Assembly (NCBI RefSeq): GCF_003950515.1
Contig: NZ_NGJS01000003.1
Coordinates: 62,001-126,000, forward strand
Origin: Vagococcus vulneris
GTDB lineage: Bacteria; Bacillota; Bacilli; Lactobacillales; Vagococcaceae
DNA length: 64,000 nucleotides
Direction: 5' to 3'
Part shown: piece by piece, positions 36,335 through 45,724 of the stretch
Layout: each line of letters opens with the position of its first letter
Position numbering within the stretch: the first letter of the stretch is position 1
Notes under the pieces: generated by a model
Databases searched by the model: none
Told to the model about the DNA's origin: nothing
Seen by the model: only the letters and a program-made list of their open reading frames with translations
Made by a program: the position numbers and the translations under genes

Positions 36335-36799
36335 ATGCTTAAATATTTCTATGATAATAATTTAGTAAATTATGTGGACAAAGATGTTTCTGATTGGAAA
36401 GATGCTATTCAAGTAAGTTGTTCTGATTTGTTAGATCAAGGTACCATTAATCAAACATACGTTGATGAAATTATAGATTGTGTTCAAGAACATGGACCAT
36501 ATATAGTTATTATCCCACAAGTAGCAATGCCACACTCTTCAGAACAAAGTGCGGGCGTTTTTGGAACGGCAATATCTTTCACAAAATTTAAAACGCCTGT
36601 TATTTTCGAAAATACTTTGGATGATGAAATAAAGGAGGCTAGTTTATTTTTTACTTTAGCAGCCAAAAACCCTGATGAACATATGAAAAACATTCAAAAT
36701 TTATCAGAACTTTTAATGATTGATGGTCTCGTTGATGACTTAGTAGCAACTAAAAATGTTGAAGATTATCAGATAATAATGAATAAGTATAATATTTAG
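36335..36799 (+). CDS. ulaC: PTS ascorbate-specific EIIA component (UlaC-like)
   Basis: 154 residues, PTS EIIA type-2 (mannitol/fructose-like) fold. The phosphorylated His67 is in IPQVAMPHSSEQS. It takes phosphate from HPr and passes it to the EIIB. A GGAGG site precedes the ATG. Specificity for ascorbate is taken from the operon. Confidence 0.9.
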   Translation: MLKYFYDNNLVNYVDKDVSDWKDAIQVSCSDLLDQGTINQTYVDEIIDCVQEHGPYIVIIPQVAMPHSSEQSAGVFGTAISFTKFKTPVIFENTLDDEIKEASLFFTLAAKNPDEHMKNIQNLSELLMIDGLVDDLVATKNVEDYQIIMNKYNI

Positions 36800-36811
36800 G
36801 AGGAAATGGAT

Positions 36812-38296
36812 ATGGGTGATATATTACTTGAGATCTGGACATACTTTGCAACGAATATATTAACGCAACCTGCATACTTGATAGGTTTTATCGTATTACT
36901 AGGCTATATATTATTACGTAGACCATGGTATGAATGCATTGCAGGTTTTTTAAAAGCAACTGTCGGATACTTTATTTTGACAGTTGGTTCTGCAGGTTTA
37001 GTTAATAATTTCCGACCAATTTTAGTAGGGTTAAAGGAAAGATTTAATCTTGATGCTATGGTTACTGATCCGTATTTTGGACAAAATGCCGTAGACGCAG
37101 GTTTAATGAAGACATTTGGTCGGACGTTCGGGGATGTTATGATTCTTTTATTAATTGCATTTATTATGAATATCCTTCTTGTCCGTTTCCAGAAATATAC
37201 TAAATTGCGTGCAGTATTTACGACTGGTAATGTTCAAATTCAACAAGCGGCAACTGCCTTTTGGATCTTACTCTTTTGCTTTCCGGATTTAGGTAGAATT
37301 CAGGTGTTGATTTTTATGGGGTTAATTCTGGGTTGTTATTGGGCTGTTGCTTCTAATTTAACTGTAGGTATCACGCAAGAACTTACAGAAGGTGCTGGAT
37401 TTGCTGTAGCTCATCAACAGATGTTTGGTATATTTATATTTGCTAAACTGGCAGAATTCATGAAAAAAAGGGATATGAAGCGAAATAAATCAAAAAATGC
37501 TGATAAAAAATTAGAAGATATCGAACTTCCAGGATTTTTATCAATTTTTAATGAAAACATGGTAGCTACATCTATTTTAATGTTATTTTTCTTTGGAATT
37601 ATCTTATTAGTTTTAGGTCAAGATTATTTAATTAAAGCAGAGTTTATGGTTGAAGGTCAAAGTTTCTTATTTTATATTTTAACAACATCTTTAAATTTTG
37701 CGGTATATTTAGCAATTTTACAATTGGGTGTTCGAACATTCGTAGATGAGTTGACACAGTCATTCCAAGGTATTTCTAATACAATTTTACCAGGAGCTGT
37801 TCCTGGTATTGATGTAGCAGCTACTTTTGGTTTTGGCTCACCAAACGCTGTTACTATAGGCTTTTTGTTTGGTGCATTAGGTCAGTTTCTAATGATAATA
37901 CTATTAATATTATTTAAATCACCAACAATAGTTATTGCAGGTTTTATCCCACTTTTCTTTGATAATGCAGTAATAGCAGTCTTTGCAAATAATAGAGGTG
38001 GTTTTAAAGCAGCATGTGTTTTCCCATTCATTTCAGGGATTATTCAAGTTGGTATGTCAGCAGTCTTTGCAACATGGATTGGACTATCAGCGTATGGGGG
38101 ATATATAGGAATGTTTGATTGGGCAACAGCTTGGCCATTATTTACAGTAATTATGAAAGTTTTAGGTTATGTTGGTGTTGCTGTTGTGGTAATTGGATTA
38201 TTGTTAATCCCACAATTACAATATCGTAGTAATCCTGAAGGTTACTTTATGGTTGTTGACGATTATGAAGAATATGAATCAAAATTTAAAAAATAA
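36812..38296 (+). CDS. ulaA: PTS ascorbate transporter EIIC
   Basis: 494 residues from the ATG at 36812, which is correctly spaced from GGAGG at 36799; the ATG at 36806 lies too close. It has about 11-12 membrane spans of the UlaA/SgaT family, with a charged cytoplasmic loop near residues 215-240 (MKKRDMKRNKSKNADKK). It transports and phosphorylates L-ascorbate together with EIIA and EIIB. Slightly longer than the E. coli protein. Confidence 0.92.
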   Translation: MGDILLEIWTYFATNILTQPAYLIGFIVLLGYILLRRPWYECIAGFLKATVGYFILTVGSAGLVNNFRPILVGLKERFNLDAMVTDPYFGQNAVDAGLMKTFGRTFGDVMILLLIAFIMNILLVRFQKYTKLRAVFTTGNVQIQQAATAFWILLFCFPDLGRIQVLIFMGLILGCYWAVASNLTVGITQELTEGAGFAVAHQQMFGIFIFAKLAEFMKKRDMKRNKSKNADKKLEDIELPGFLSIFNENMVATSILMLFFFGIILLVLGQDYLIKAEFMVEGQSFLFYILTTSLNFAVYLAILQLGVRTFVDELTQSFQGISNTILPGAVPGIDVAATFGFGSPNAVTIGFLFGALGQFLMIILLILFKSPTIVIAGFIPLFFDNAVIAVFANNRGGFKAACVFPFISGIIQVGMSAVFATWIGLSAYGGYIGMFDWATAWPLFTVIMKVLGYVGVAVVVIGLLLIPQLQYRSNPEGYFMVVDDYEEYESKFKK

Positions 38297-38314
38297 TAAG
38301 TGGAGGTTTTTATA

Positions 38315-38614
38315 ATGAGAATATTAATATCATGTGCAAATGGATCAGGTACTAGTTTAATGATGATGAGAAGTGCAGAGAAAGCAATGAAGGATTTAGG
38401 AATAAAAATCACAAAAATTCATCACTGCTCAATTTCAGAAGGTAAAAGCTCTGCAACACAGTATGATGTTGTTTTTACACCAGTTAACTTTTTAAGTATG
38501 TTTGATCAAGCAGTGAAAAAAGGTGTAACAGTAGTAGGAATAAAAAATGTTATGTCAGCAAAAGAGATTGGTGAAAAATTTAGTGAAACAGATTTATATA
38601 AAAATAGAAAATAA
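38315..38614 (+). CDS. ulaB: PTS ascorbate EIIB component
   Basis: 99 residues from the ATG at 38315, with GGAGG eight to ten bases upstream; the GTG at 38300 overlaps that site. The phosphocysteine is Cys7 in MRILISCANGSGTSLMM, the lactose/cellobiose-ascorbate type IIB signature. It passes phosphate to the substrate at UlaA. Confidence 0.92.
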   Translation: MRILISCANGSGTSLMMMRSAEKAMKDLGIKITKIHHCSISEGKSSATQYDVVFTPVNFLSMFDQAVKKGVTVVGIKNVMSAKEIGEKFSETDLYKNRK

Positions 38615-38628
38615 AGGGGGTGCAGCAG

Positions 38629-39267
38629 TTGAATCGACCAATGTTACAAATTGCGTTAGACCATAATTGTTTAGAAGATGCATTATCGGATATATTAGCA
38701 GTAGGAAATGATGTAGATATTATAGAAGTAGGAACAATCTTATGTTTACAAGAAGGTCAAAAAGCTATCAGTTGTATGAGGAGTATGTTTCCCGACAAAA
38801 TCATTGTTGCAGACACAAAGTGTGCTGATGCGGGTAGTACAGTTGCAAAAAATGTAGCAGATGCTGGCGCAGATTTTATGACTGTCATTTGTTGTGCAAC
38901 AATTCCAACAATGAAATCAGCACAAAAAGAAGTAAAAGAGCTTCAGGTTGAATTATATGGGGATTGGACATTTGATCAAGCTAGACAATGGCTAGATATT
39001 GGAATTAATCAAGCTATTTACCATCAAAGTAGAGATGCATTATTGTCAGGTGAAACTTGGGGTGAAAAAGATCTTGAAAAAGTTTCTAAATTAATTGATA
39101 TGGGTTTTAAAGTATCTGTGACAGGCGGGTTAAATGTTGATACTTTAAAATTATTCCAAGGATTGGATGTTTTTAATTTCATTACGGGACGTGGAATCAC
39201 AGCTGCTCAAGATCCGAAAAAAGCAGCTATTGAATTTAAAGACGAAATTAAAAGAATCTGGGGGTAA
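38629..39267 (+). CDS. ulaD: 3-keto-L-gulonate-6-phosphate decarboxylase
   Basis: 212 residues from a TTG at 38629 that has AAAGGGGG eight bases upstream; a GTG at 38620 is too close to it. It is an OMP-decarboxylase-like TIM barrel: LQIALDHN, the metal and catalytic motif VADTKCADAGST, and the phosphate-binding VTGGLNVDTL and ITGRGITAAQDP. It converts 3-keto-L-gulonate-6-phosphate to L-xylulose-5-phosphate. It follows UlaB after 14 bases. Confidence 0.93.
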   Translation: MNRPMLQIALDHNCLEDALSDILAVGNDVDIIEVGTILCLQEGQKAISCMRSMFPDKIIVADTKCADAGSTVAKNVADAGADFMTVICCATIPTMKSAQKEVKELQVELYGDWTFDQARQWLDIGINQAIYHQSRDALLSGETWGEKDLEKVSKLIDMGFKVSVTGGLNVDTLKLFQGLDVFNFITGRGITAAQDPKKAAIEFKDEIKRIWG

Positions 39268-39275
39268 ATGTAAAA

Positions 39276-40136
39276 ATGGCTCAGGTAGGTATTTATGAAA
39301 AAGCTCTACCAAAAGGAATATCGTGGAGAGAACGATTTGATATTACTAGAAATTTAGGCTTTGATTTCATTGAAATGTCAATTGATGAAACAGATGAACG
39401 CTTAGAAAGATTGAATTGGACAGAAGAGCAAATTGATAAGATAAGGAAGGAGATGTTTGCTTCAAAAGTTAGAATTAATTCAATTTGTTTAAGTGGACAT
39501 CGTCGCTTCCCTTTTGGATCAAGTGATAAAAGTAAGCGTGATTATGCGGATGAGATTTTAAAGAAGGCGATTATTTTAGCTCATAAACTAAGTATAAAAG
39601 TGATTCAAATCGCAGGATATGATGTTTATTATGAAAAAAAATCAGTATTATCCAGAGAATTATTTATAGACGGCTTGAGAAAAGGTATCGCTTTAGCATC
39701 ACAGTATGGTGTCATATTATCTATTGAAATAATGGATGATCCATTTATGAGTTCTATTTCAAAATTTTTAGAAATAAAGAGTCAAATTAAATCACCCTAT
39801 TTGCAAGTTTATCCCGATTTAGGAAATCTCTCAGCATGGCCAGAGAATTCACCAGCAAGTGAATTGGAACAAGGTATTGAGTATATAACATCTATTCATT
39901 TGAAAGATACATATTCGGTAACTGAAACTAGCAAAGGTCAATTTAGAGATGTCGAATTTGGTAAAGGTTGTGTTGATTTTTCAGGTTTATTAAAATGTCT
40001 GAAACGTTTAAATTATGATGGGACATTTTTAATAGAAATGTGGAGTGAATCAAGCGAAGACTATCAAAAAGAAATCGAAAGTGCTAAAAATTATTTATAT
40101 CCAATACTAAGAGAGGCGGGTTATGATGTTAATTGA
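39276..40136 (+). CDS. ulaE: L-xylulose-5-phosphate 3-epimerase (L-ribulose-5-phosphate 3-epimerase)
   Basis: 286 residues, AP-endonuclease-2-like TIM barrel. It opens with GIYEKALPKGISWRERFDITRNLGFDFIEMSIDE. Metal ligands lie in LSIEIMDDPFMSS, YPDLGNLSAWP and TFLIEMWSE. It turns L-xylulose-5-phosphate into L-ribulose-5-phosphate. It overlaps the next gene by about 14 bases. Confidence 0.93.
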   Translation: MAQVGIYEKALPKGISWRERFDITRNLGFDFIEMSIDETDERLERLNWTEEQIDKIRKEMFASKVRINSICLSGHRRFPFGSSDKSKRDYADEILKKAIILAHKLSIKVIQIAGYDVYYEKKSVLSRELFIDGLRKGIALASQYGVILSIEIMDDPFMSSISKFLEIKSQIKSPYLQVYPDLGNLSAWPENSPASELEQGIEYITSIHLKDTYSVTETSKGQFRDVEFGKGCVDFSGLLKCLKRLNYDGTFLIEMWSESSEDYQKEIESAKNYLYPILREAGYDVN

Positions 40137-40848
40137 GCGAAATAAAAAAATTAATGAAATGAAGAAACGTGTGTACGATGCCAATTTACTTCTCCCGCAA
40201 CTTGAATTAGTAAAACTTACATGGGGGAATGTAAGCGAAATAAATCGTGAACTTGGAGTTGTAGTCATTAAACCTAGCGGTGTTGACTACGCTGTGATGG
40301 AGCCAGATCAAATGGTAGTTACCGATTTAGAAGGAAATTGTCTTGAGGAAGAGGGTCTTAATCCATCTTCAGATTTAGCCACGCATATTATATTATATAA
40401 AGAAATGTCAGAAATTAATTCAATTGTTCATACCCATTCGACTAATGCTGTTATGTGGGCACAAACAGGAAGAAACTTGCCAGCTTATGGGACAACACAT
40501 GCTGATACGTTTTATGGAACGGTTCCTTGTACTCGACAACTAACTGAAAATGAAATTAACTCAGCATATGAGAGAAATACTGGTAAAGTAATTGTTGAGA
40601 CATTTACTAAAAGAAACATTTCTCCAATGGCAGTTCCTGCTGTATTGGTCAACGGACATGGCCCATTTACATGGGGGGATAACCCTAAAAAAGCAGTTGA
40701 AAATAGTTTGATACTGGATGAAGTATGTAAAATGGCAAGAGAGACTGAAATGATAAACACGCATGTAGATACAATACCAAAGTACTTACTGGATAAGCAC
40801 TATTTTAGAAAACATGGTAAGGCAGCTTATTACGGTCAAAAAAATTAA
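40123..40848 (+). CDS. ulaF: L-ribulose-5-phosphate 4-epimerase
   Basis: 241 residues, class II aldolase/adducin fold. The zinc ligands are in THSTNAVMWAQ and YGTTHADTF, with His later in VNGHGPFTWG. LTWGNVSEIN and KPSGVDY bind substrate. It produces D-xylulose-5-phosphate, which enters the phosphoketolase or pentose phosphate path. It ends the ula operon before a terminator. The second ATG, at 40126, is an equally good start. Confidence 0.93.
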   Translation: MMLIERNKKINEMKKRVYDANLLLPQLELVKLTWGNVSEINRELGVVVIKPSGVDYAVMEPDQMVVTDLEGNCLEEEGLNPSSDLATHIILYKEMSEINSIVHTHSTNAVMWAQTGRNLPAYGTTHADTFYGTVPCTRQLTENEINSAYERNTGKVIVETFTKRNISPMAVPAVLVNGHGPFTWGDNPKKAVENSLILDEVCKMARETEMINTHVDTIPKYLLDKHYFRKHGKAAYYGQKN

Positions 40849-40856
40849 TAAGATAA

Positions 40857-40894
40857 GGACAGCGAATATATTTGGATTCGCTGTCTGTTCTTTT
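40857..40894 (+). terminator. Terminator of the ula operon
   Basis: ACAGCGAAT / ATTCGCTGT stem with an 8-base loop, then CTGTTCTTTT. Confidence 0.75.
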
Positions 40895-41108
40895 GTGTTT
40901 ATTATCTATTTGTTAAATTAAATTCGATACAATACCTTTGTTTACAAAGCTAAAAAATAATTCTAGAGGTGTCTTTGTAATGTAATGATTTCCTCGATAC
41001 GTTTTTTTTGGATAATCTATCTTTTTAGTAATTCGTTAGAGTTTTTGTTCAGACCTTTGATGTAAATATTAAGAGAAATATTTATTTTAAAGGATACTTC
41101 TAAATAAA

Positions 41109-41149
41109 AAAGGATTGAGAAATTAAACATCTTCTCAATCCTTCTTTTA
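41109..41149. terminator. Bidirectional terminator (end of POT-pip transcript)
   Basis: AAAGGATTGAGAA / TTCTCAATCCTT stem, flanked by A and T tracts. The rest of the 40895-41286 gap is AT-rich and shows no gene. Confidence 0.75.
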
Positions 41150-41286
41150 TAAATTTTGTTAGTGGTCCATTGTGTACAGAATTTTTAACTGAAAAATATT
41201 TTTATTTTTTATTGAAGTATTTGACAAAAATTAGTAACGTCTATTAAAGTATCATTGAATCAACACAGTGATAAATTAGGTGATGA

Positions 41287-42654
41287 TTATTCTTCAATTG
41301 ACTTTTTGTCATCCACTAACATAATTAATTTCTTATTAAATAGGAAGAGCATGCAAGCCGCGATAATTAAAATAATAGGAATAGTAGTGTAAACTTGCAT
41401 CATATTGAATTTTAAAACAAAAGCATATACGTAACCATATCCCTTACCTGCAATGAATGTTGCAATTGTCCAGACTCCCATCATGATAGATAAAATCCTT
41501 TTTGGTGAGTATTTTGTAATAAACGAGTTACCGAGAGGAGAAAAGAACATTTCTCCCATGGATAATAAGATTGAAAAGAGGACAATCCAAATTAGACTTG
41601 CTTTTGATGTGTCAGGTGCACCAATGCCCCGCTCTATTTCTGCTCCGATTAACATAAGGTATGAGCTGCCGAGAAATAGCAAGCTAATACCAAGTTTTTT
41701 GAAGATGTTCATATCCCCTTGAGCACGATTGGCTAATTTAAGCCATAGCATTCCCAAAATAGGACCCAAGACAATGCACCATAAGCCATTTAGTGAATCA
41801 AACCATGCGGTAGGAAAAGTAATAGAACCAATTTGTTTGTTGATAAAATTATCCATGTAATTATAAACTGATAGGTACGACATATACCAAAATAGCCAAA
41901 AAATAACAGAAAAAATTGAAATTAAAAAAATAGCGCCAACTCTTTTTTTCTCAATTGTTGTTAATGGCTTCTTGACTTTCTTTTTTTCTTCTTTAACAAC
42001 GCCCTCTTTAAAAGGACGTTTACCTGCATCTCCTAGAAACTTCCAACCAATCATAAACCAAATACCGCAAATAAAACATAAAATAGCTGCGAATAAAAAG
42101 CCTTCTGAAAAGCCAAAAATACCATCAGATTTAAAAAGGTTATAAACAATAATAGGAATAATGGTTGTCCCAAGTAGTGAACCAATATTAATAAAAGAAT
42201 ACTGTACAGAGAAAGCCGTATCTAATTCTTTTTTATCATTAAATAATTGCCCAGTAATTGCAGATAGGTTTCCTTTAAATAAGCCAGTTCCAATAGAGAC
42301 TAAAAAAATCATTAAATAAATCATCCAAATACTTGTCGCAATAGAGCCTATATAATAACCAATTCCCATAATAAAAGAACCTAATGGAATTAAATAACGT
42401 GCACCAATGAATTTATCAGCAATAAGTCCACCAAATACGGGAGCTAGATAGGTATATGCCACTAAATTACCTTGTAGAATAGCAGCTTGACCCTTATCAA
42501 TACCTAAACCTCCTTTGATAACTTGGACAGTTAAAAAATAATAAAGTAGCCATTTGACTGCATAGTAGGCCATTCTTTCAAAAGTGAATGAAATAGAACA
42601 AAAATAAAATGATATTGGTTTTTTTCCAGTTGGTGTTGTAACAGTTTCAGTCAT
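41287..42654 (-). CDS. dtpT: POT-family di-/tripeptide proton symporter
   Basis: 455 residues from the ATG at 42654, since AGAGGT sits directly against the ATG at 42660 and at the right distance from this one. It has about 12-14 membrane segments. The POT motif ERMAYYAVKWLLYYFL (ExxER-like start) and GGLIADKFIGARYLIPLGSFIMGIGYYIGS (PTR2 signature) are clear. It imports peptides with protons. It lies 20 bases downstream of proline iminopeptidase, on the same transcript. Confidence 0.93.
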   Translation of the reverse strand: MTETVTTPTGKKPISFYFCSISFTFERMAYYAVKWLLYYFLTVQVIKGGLGIDKGQAAILQGNLVAYTYLAPVFGGLIADKFIGARYLIPLGSFIMGIGYYIGSIATSIWMIYLMIFLVSIGTGLFKGNLSAITGQLFNDKKELDTAFSVQYSFINIGSLLGTTIIPIIVYNLFKSDGIFGFSEGFLFAAILCFICGIWFMIGWKFLGDAGKRPFKEGVVKEEKKKVKKPLTTIEKKRVGAIFLISIFSVIFWLFWYMSYLSVYNYMDNFINKQIGSITFPTAWFDSLNGLWCIVLGPILGMLWLKLANRAQGDMNIFKKLGISLLFLGSSYLMLIGAEIERGIGAPDTSKASLIWIVLFSILLSMGEMFFSPLGNSFITKYSPKRILSIMMGVWTIATFIAGKGYGYVYAFVLKFNMMQVYTTIPIILIIAACMLFLFNKKLIMLVDDKKSIEE

Positions 42655-42674
42655 TATCATACCTCTTTCTAATA

Positions 42675-43559
42675 TTAGTCATGCTTATTTAACCAGTCAG
42701 ATAAAATGGTCAAGTATTCTTGATTTTGGTCAACAAATGGCATGTGGCGACTATGTTGAAACAGTTCCCATTGTGCATTTGGAATGTGGTCATATATTAA
42801 TTTAGCAATGTAAGGCGTACATAAATCATCTGATCCGCTAGTAATAAGTGTTGGTACGTGAATAGTATGCAGCTTATCAACGTAATAAAAATCTTTCAAG
42901 GTACCGCTTGGAGTATATTCATTTGGCCCCCAAGCATAGAGATAACTTTGAGTCCCGGGATTTTTCTTACGTCTTAGAGGCTCTGGCAATTCAGGAGAAG
43001 GATTATCAGCTGCATGCCGAACCATAAAATGATCGTTCGCTTTAAGATATGCTTCACTATCAAACTGCCATTTTTCCTCAGCTTCTTGGATGGCCGCTTG
43101 ATCTTCTTGAGATAAATATTTAATTAAACGGTGCTGTTCCTCCCCCCAAAGTTTAGAAGAAGGGAGCGTACTTGAAAGTATGGCACTTTTGATTCCTTCG
43201 GGTTGATAGTCACATAAGTATTCGATAGCCATCATTCCACCCCAAGATTGTCCAAGTAAATGAATGTCAGCTAAGTTTAAATATTTTCTTAAAGCAATCA
43301 GTTCTTTAATCCAAATAGTTGAGTTCCAAATTGTTGGATCATCTGGCATAGATGATAAGCCGCAACCGAGTTGATCATACATAATAAGCTGACGCCCATC
43401 ACTCGCTAAATCATCAAGCATTTCAAAATAATTATGAGTGGACCCAGGACCACCGTGCAGCAAGACAAGAGGCGCCTTATTTTTATTTTTTTCTCCGATA
43501 ATGCGGTAATATGTTTGATATTTGTCTAAATATGGCATGTAACCTTCTTCAATTTTCAT
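42675..43559 (-). CDS. pip: Proline iminopeptidase (alpha/beta hydrolase)
   Basis: 294 residues. Oxyanion motif LHGGPGSTHNYFEML, nucleophile Ser105 in LGQSWGGMMAIEY, late Asp in TSGSDDLC and His in HSRHMPFVD. The HGGPG motif is the hallmark of proline iminopeptidases (S33). It removes N-terminal proline from peptides, matching the peptide transporter downstream. GGAGAG lies seven bases before the ATG. It leads the two-gene peptide-use operon. Confidence 0.92.
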   Translation of the reverse strand: MKIEEGYMPYLDKYQTYYRIIGEKNKNKAPLVLLHGGPGSTHNYFEMLDDLASDGRQLIMYDQLGCGLSSMPDDPTIWNSTIWIKELIALRKYLNLADIHLLGQSWGGMMAIEYLCDYQPEGIKSAILSSTLPSSKLWGEEQHRLIKYLSQEDQAAIQEAEEKWQFDSEAYLKANDHFMVRHAADNPSPELPEPLRRKKNPGTQSYLYAWGPNEYTPSGTLKDFYYVDKLHTIHVPTLITSGSDDLCTPYIAKLIYDHIPNAQWELFQHSRHMPFVDQNQEYLTILSDWLNKHD

Positions 43560-43840
43560 TAAAACATCTCTCCTTAACTAAAATTTTGGAACCGTTTCAC
43601 ATCTACATTATCCTAGTAGTTACTGATGAAAACAACCATAAAAGTAAAAAAAATCGTTATTTTTATAAGAAACAAACGAAAAATTAAATAAGTTGTGATT
43701 TTGGAATAAATAACTATTTTAAGTGTAATTTATATAATAAAATTAATCCAGACAACTAAAAAATCATTTGTCGTGCACTCAATTGTATTTCTGTTGAAAG
43801 AAAACATTGAGATGCTTACAAATGACCTGAGTATATTTTA

Positions 43841-44170
43841 TTATAGACGAACTTGTTTTGAGTTGAAAAATATTCTTTTGTTAAAGTAGTCTTTAAAAAA
43901 TTGTGTGAAAATAGCAACTTCTTGTTGGAAGTGCCCACGTTTCATATATTCAATTTTAATTACTCATCTTTAAAACTTTCTTCAAGTTTTATTTTATTTA
44001 GTGATATTCAATTATTTCGTCAAGTAAAATTGAAATATTGTATTTATCTGAAATGATGAGTACGTGATCAAATATATGCCTAAGTTTTTCCATTAAAAAT
44101 CTAAATTTTATGAATCATACTGATATCAATTTCTTTTTTATAAAATTGATGATCCAGGATTTATATTCAC
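43841..44170 (-). pseudogene. Probable decayed coding region
   Basis: Three stretches on the minus strand look like protein sequence: LDHQFYKKEIDISMIHKI (upstream), MEKLRHIFDHVLIISDKYNI followed by SILLDEIIEYH (43998-44093), and MKRGHFQQEVAIFTQFFKDY followed by FNKRIFFNSKQVRL (43841-43945). They are broken by stops and frame changes. They may be pieces of one transcription-regulator-like gene, but I cannot name it. The rest of the 43560-44248 gap holds the pip promoter region and nothing else evident. Confidence 0.35.
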
Positions 44171-44200
44171 TAATTTTATTATTTATAAAATTAGTTTTTT
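44125..44200 (+). terminator. Two hairpins, the second a terminator, upstream of the LOG-family gene
   Basis: ATCAATTT / AAATTGAT (44125-44150) is followed by ACTAATTTTAT / ATAAAATTAG(T) (44169-44195) and TTTTTT. The terminator lies 49 bases before the start codon. With no intact plus-strand gene upstream, it may be an attenuator or the end of a lost gene. Confidence 0.5.
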
Positions 44201-44248
44201 AGTTTATAATAGCATGAAGTATCATTATGCTAAAAGGAGAATTTATAA

Positions 44249-44812
44249 ATGAATGTTGCTGTGTACTGTGGAGCAAGTAATGGAAATTCAGATGAATATA
44301 GGCAAATTACTAAAGATTTAGGTAAGTGGATTGGAGATAATCAATATCAACTTATATACGGTGGTGGAAATGTAGGGTTAATGGGAGTTATTGCAGAAAC
44401 TGTTCTTCAATCTGGCTGTAGAGTTACGGGGGTTATGCCTGATTTTTTAGTAGAACGTGAGCTTGCAAAAGACAATCTTACTTCACTTATTGTTGTACCA
44501 AATATGCATGAACGAAAGAAGAAAATGATTGAATTTGCTGATTTATATATAGCATTACCAGGCGGACCTGGAACAATTGAAGAAATCACCGAAGTTATCT
44601 CATGGGGAAGGATAGGGCAACATAGCAATCCGTGCGTGTTGATCAATCACAAAGGATTCTTTAACCCACTTAAGCAACAATATCAAGTCATGGTTAATGA
44701 GGGATTTTTAACGCAAGAAGATTTTGATAAGATACTTTTTGCAAATTCACTAGATGAAATTAAATCGTTTATTGCTAATTTTGTTCCACCAAAAGTTAGA
44801 GAATACAAGTAG
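44249..44812 (+). CDS. LOG-family nucleotide phosphoribohydrolase (TIGR00730)
   Basis: 187 residues. VYCGASNG at the N-terminus, IYGGGNVGLMGVIAETVL (nucleotide binding) and the signature PGGPGTIEEITEVISW match the LONELY GUY / YvdD family. Members hydrolyse AMP or cytokinin riboside monophosphates to base and ribose-5-phosphate. An AAGGAG site precedes the ATG. It is alone, between decayed regions. Confidence 0.9.
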   Translation: MNVAVYCGASNGNSDEYRQITKDLGKWIGDNQYQLIYGGGNVGLMGVIAETVLQSGCRVTGVMPDFLVERELAKDNLTSLIVVPNMHERKKKMIEFADLYIALPGGPGTIEEITEVISWGRIGQHSNPCVLINHKGFFNPLKQQYQVMVNEGFLTQEDFDKILFANSLDEIKSFIANFVPPKVREYK

Positions 44813-44869
44813 ATAGTTCAAAAAATAAATCAATTATTACGTATTCATTTTCCAATTTTGTTTTTTTGA

Positions 44870-45117
44870 ATACTTATCTCGCTGACAGGCTCTCTAGTTA
44901 GTGCGTGGTTCGTCTTATTTTCTTTGGCGGTTTTTCTAACTCGATGACGGATATTTTAATTTTGGCGATTCGCAGTTCAGGAGTGGCAATGTTTTTGGCT
45001 ACTTATATTGGAGCTGTGACTGACAGTATCGTTGATAAAATTCTTTTTTGATTTATGACTAAGACGATATCAGGTACAGGACAATATTTAAAAAATAACA
45101 TCATTTGTTATATTTAA
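44870..45117 (+). pseudogene. ECF S-component pseudogene
   Basis: ILISLTGSLVSA, then after a frame change VVRLIFFGGFSNSMTDILI and LAIRSSGVAMFLATYIGAVT then DSIVDKILF, then an in-frame TGA and FMTKTISGTGQYLKNNIICY. This aligns with GILLALIGAVVSAPIRLVLY through SLLDKIISCLLISW of the intact S-component at 31895-32467. It is the 3' part of a paralogue with a frameshift and a premature stop; the 5' half is missing. Confidence 0.7.
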
Positions 45118-45221
45118 TTAATAATAATTTCTTTATTTAGTGGATGGTTGGCTGTATAATTTAGGTGAGTTTTAAATAATGGATCTAGGTCAATATCTTA
45201 GACACATTTTTGTAGAGACAG

Positions 45222-45555
45222 TTAAGCCATTCTAAACTTTTCTTGTGTTTCAAATTCATGTGGTGTTAAGTAGTTAATCGAACTATGGACTCGATTACGG
45301 TTATAAAATCCCTCAATATAACAAAATAAGGCGTGATTGGCTTCTTCAAAATCTAAATAGCTTGTTGTGTAAACTTCTTCTTTCTTTAATGACGCATGAA
45401 ACGATTCAATCCCTGCATTATCATAAGGCATTCCTTTACGACTATAGGAATGTCTTATTTTATTTGTTGCTAACCATTCTTCATATTCGAAAGAGGTATA
45501 TTGGCTACCTAAATCAGTATGTAGAATCATTCCTTCTGGAATGTCATAAATTCGG
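45222..45555 (-). pseudogene. IS3-family transposase OrfB, C-terminal fragment
   Basis: Sequence from about DIPEGMILHTDLGSQYTS through SYSRKGMPYDNAGIESFHASLK and HSSINYLTPHEF is the catalytic end of an IS150-group rve integrase (second Asp in HTDLGSQY, Glu in IESFHASLKKE). The first Asp and the N-terminal half are missing. The junction with the OrfA piece lies near 45545-45560. Confidence 0.8.
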
Positions 45556-45724
45556 CTGCTTCTTTTCCAGTCAATCCAGTGGATTGATTGGGTACATATA
45601 AATTTTTCCATTTATAAATAGTTGCTTCAGATATGCCATATTCTTTCGCTAAAAAGCGAACTGAACGTCCAGTTTGATTAAGTTCTACAATCATTCGTTT
45701 AAAATCTTCTTCGTATCGGGTCAT
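45545..45724 (-). pseudogene. IS3-family transposase OrfA, N-terminal fragment
   Basis: MTRYEEDFKRMIVELNQTGR followed by SVRFLAKEYGISEATIYKWKN is the HTH_Tnp_1 helix-turn-helix of IS3 OrfA. The frame runs into the OrfB-derived sequence in the wrong phase and stops at 45527, so leucine-zipper and frameshift signals are lost. Confidence 0.78.
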
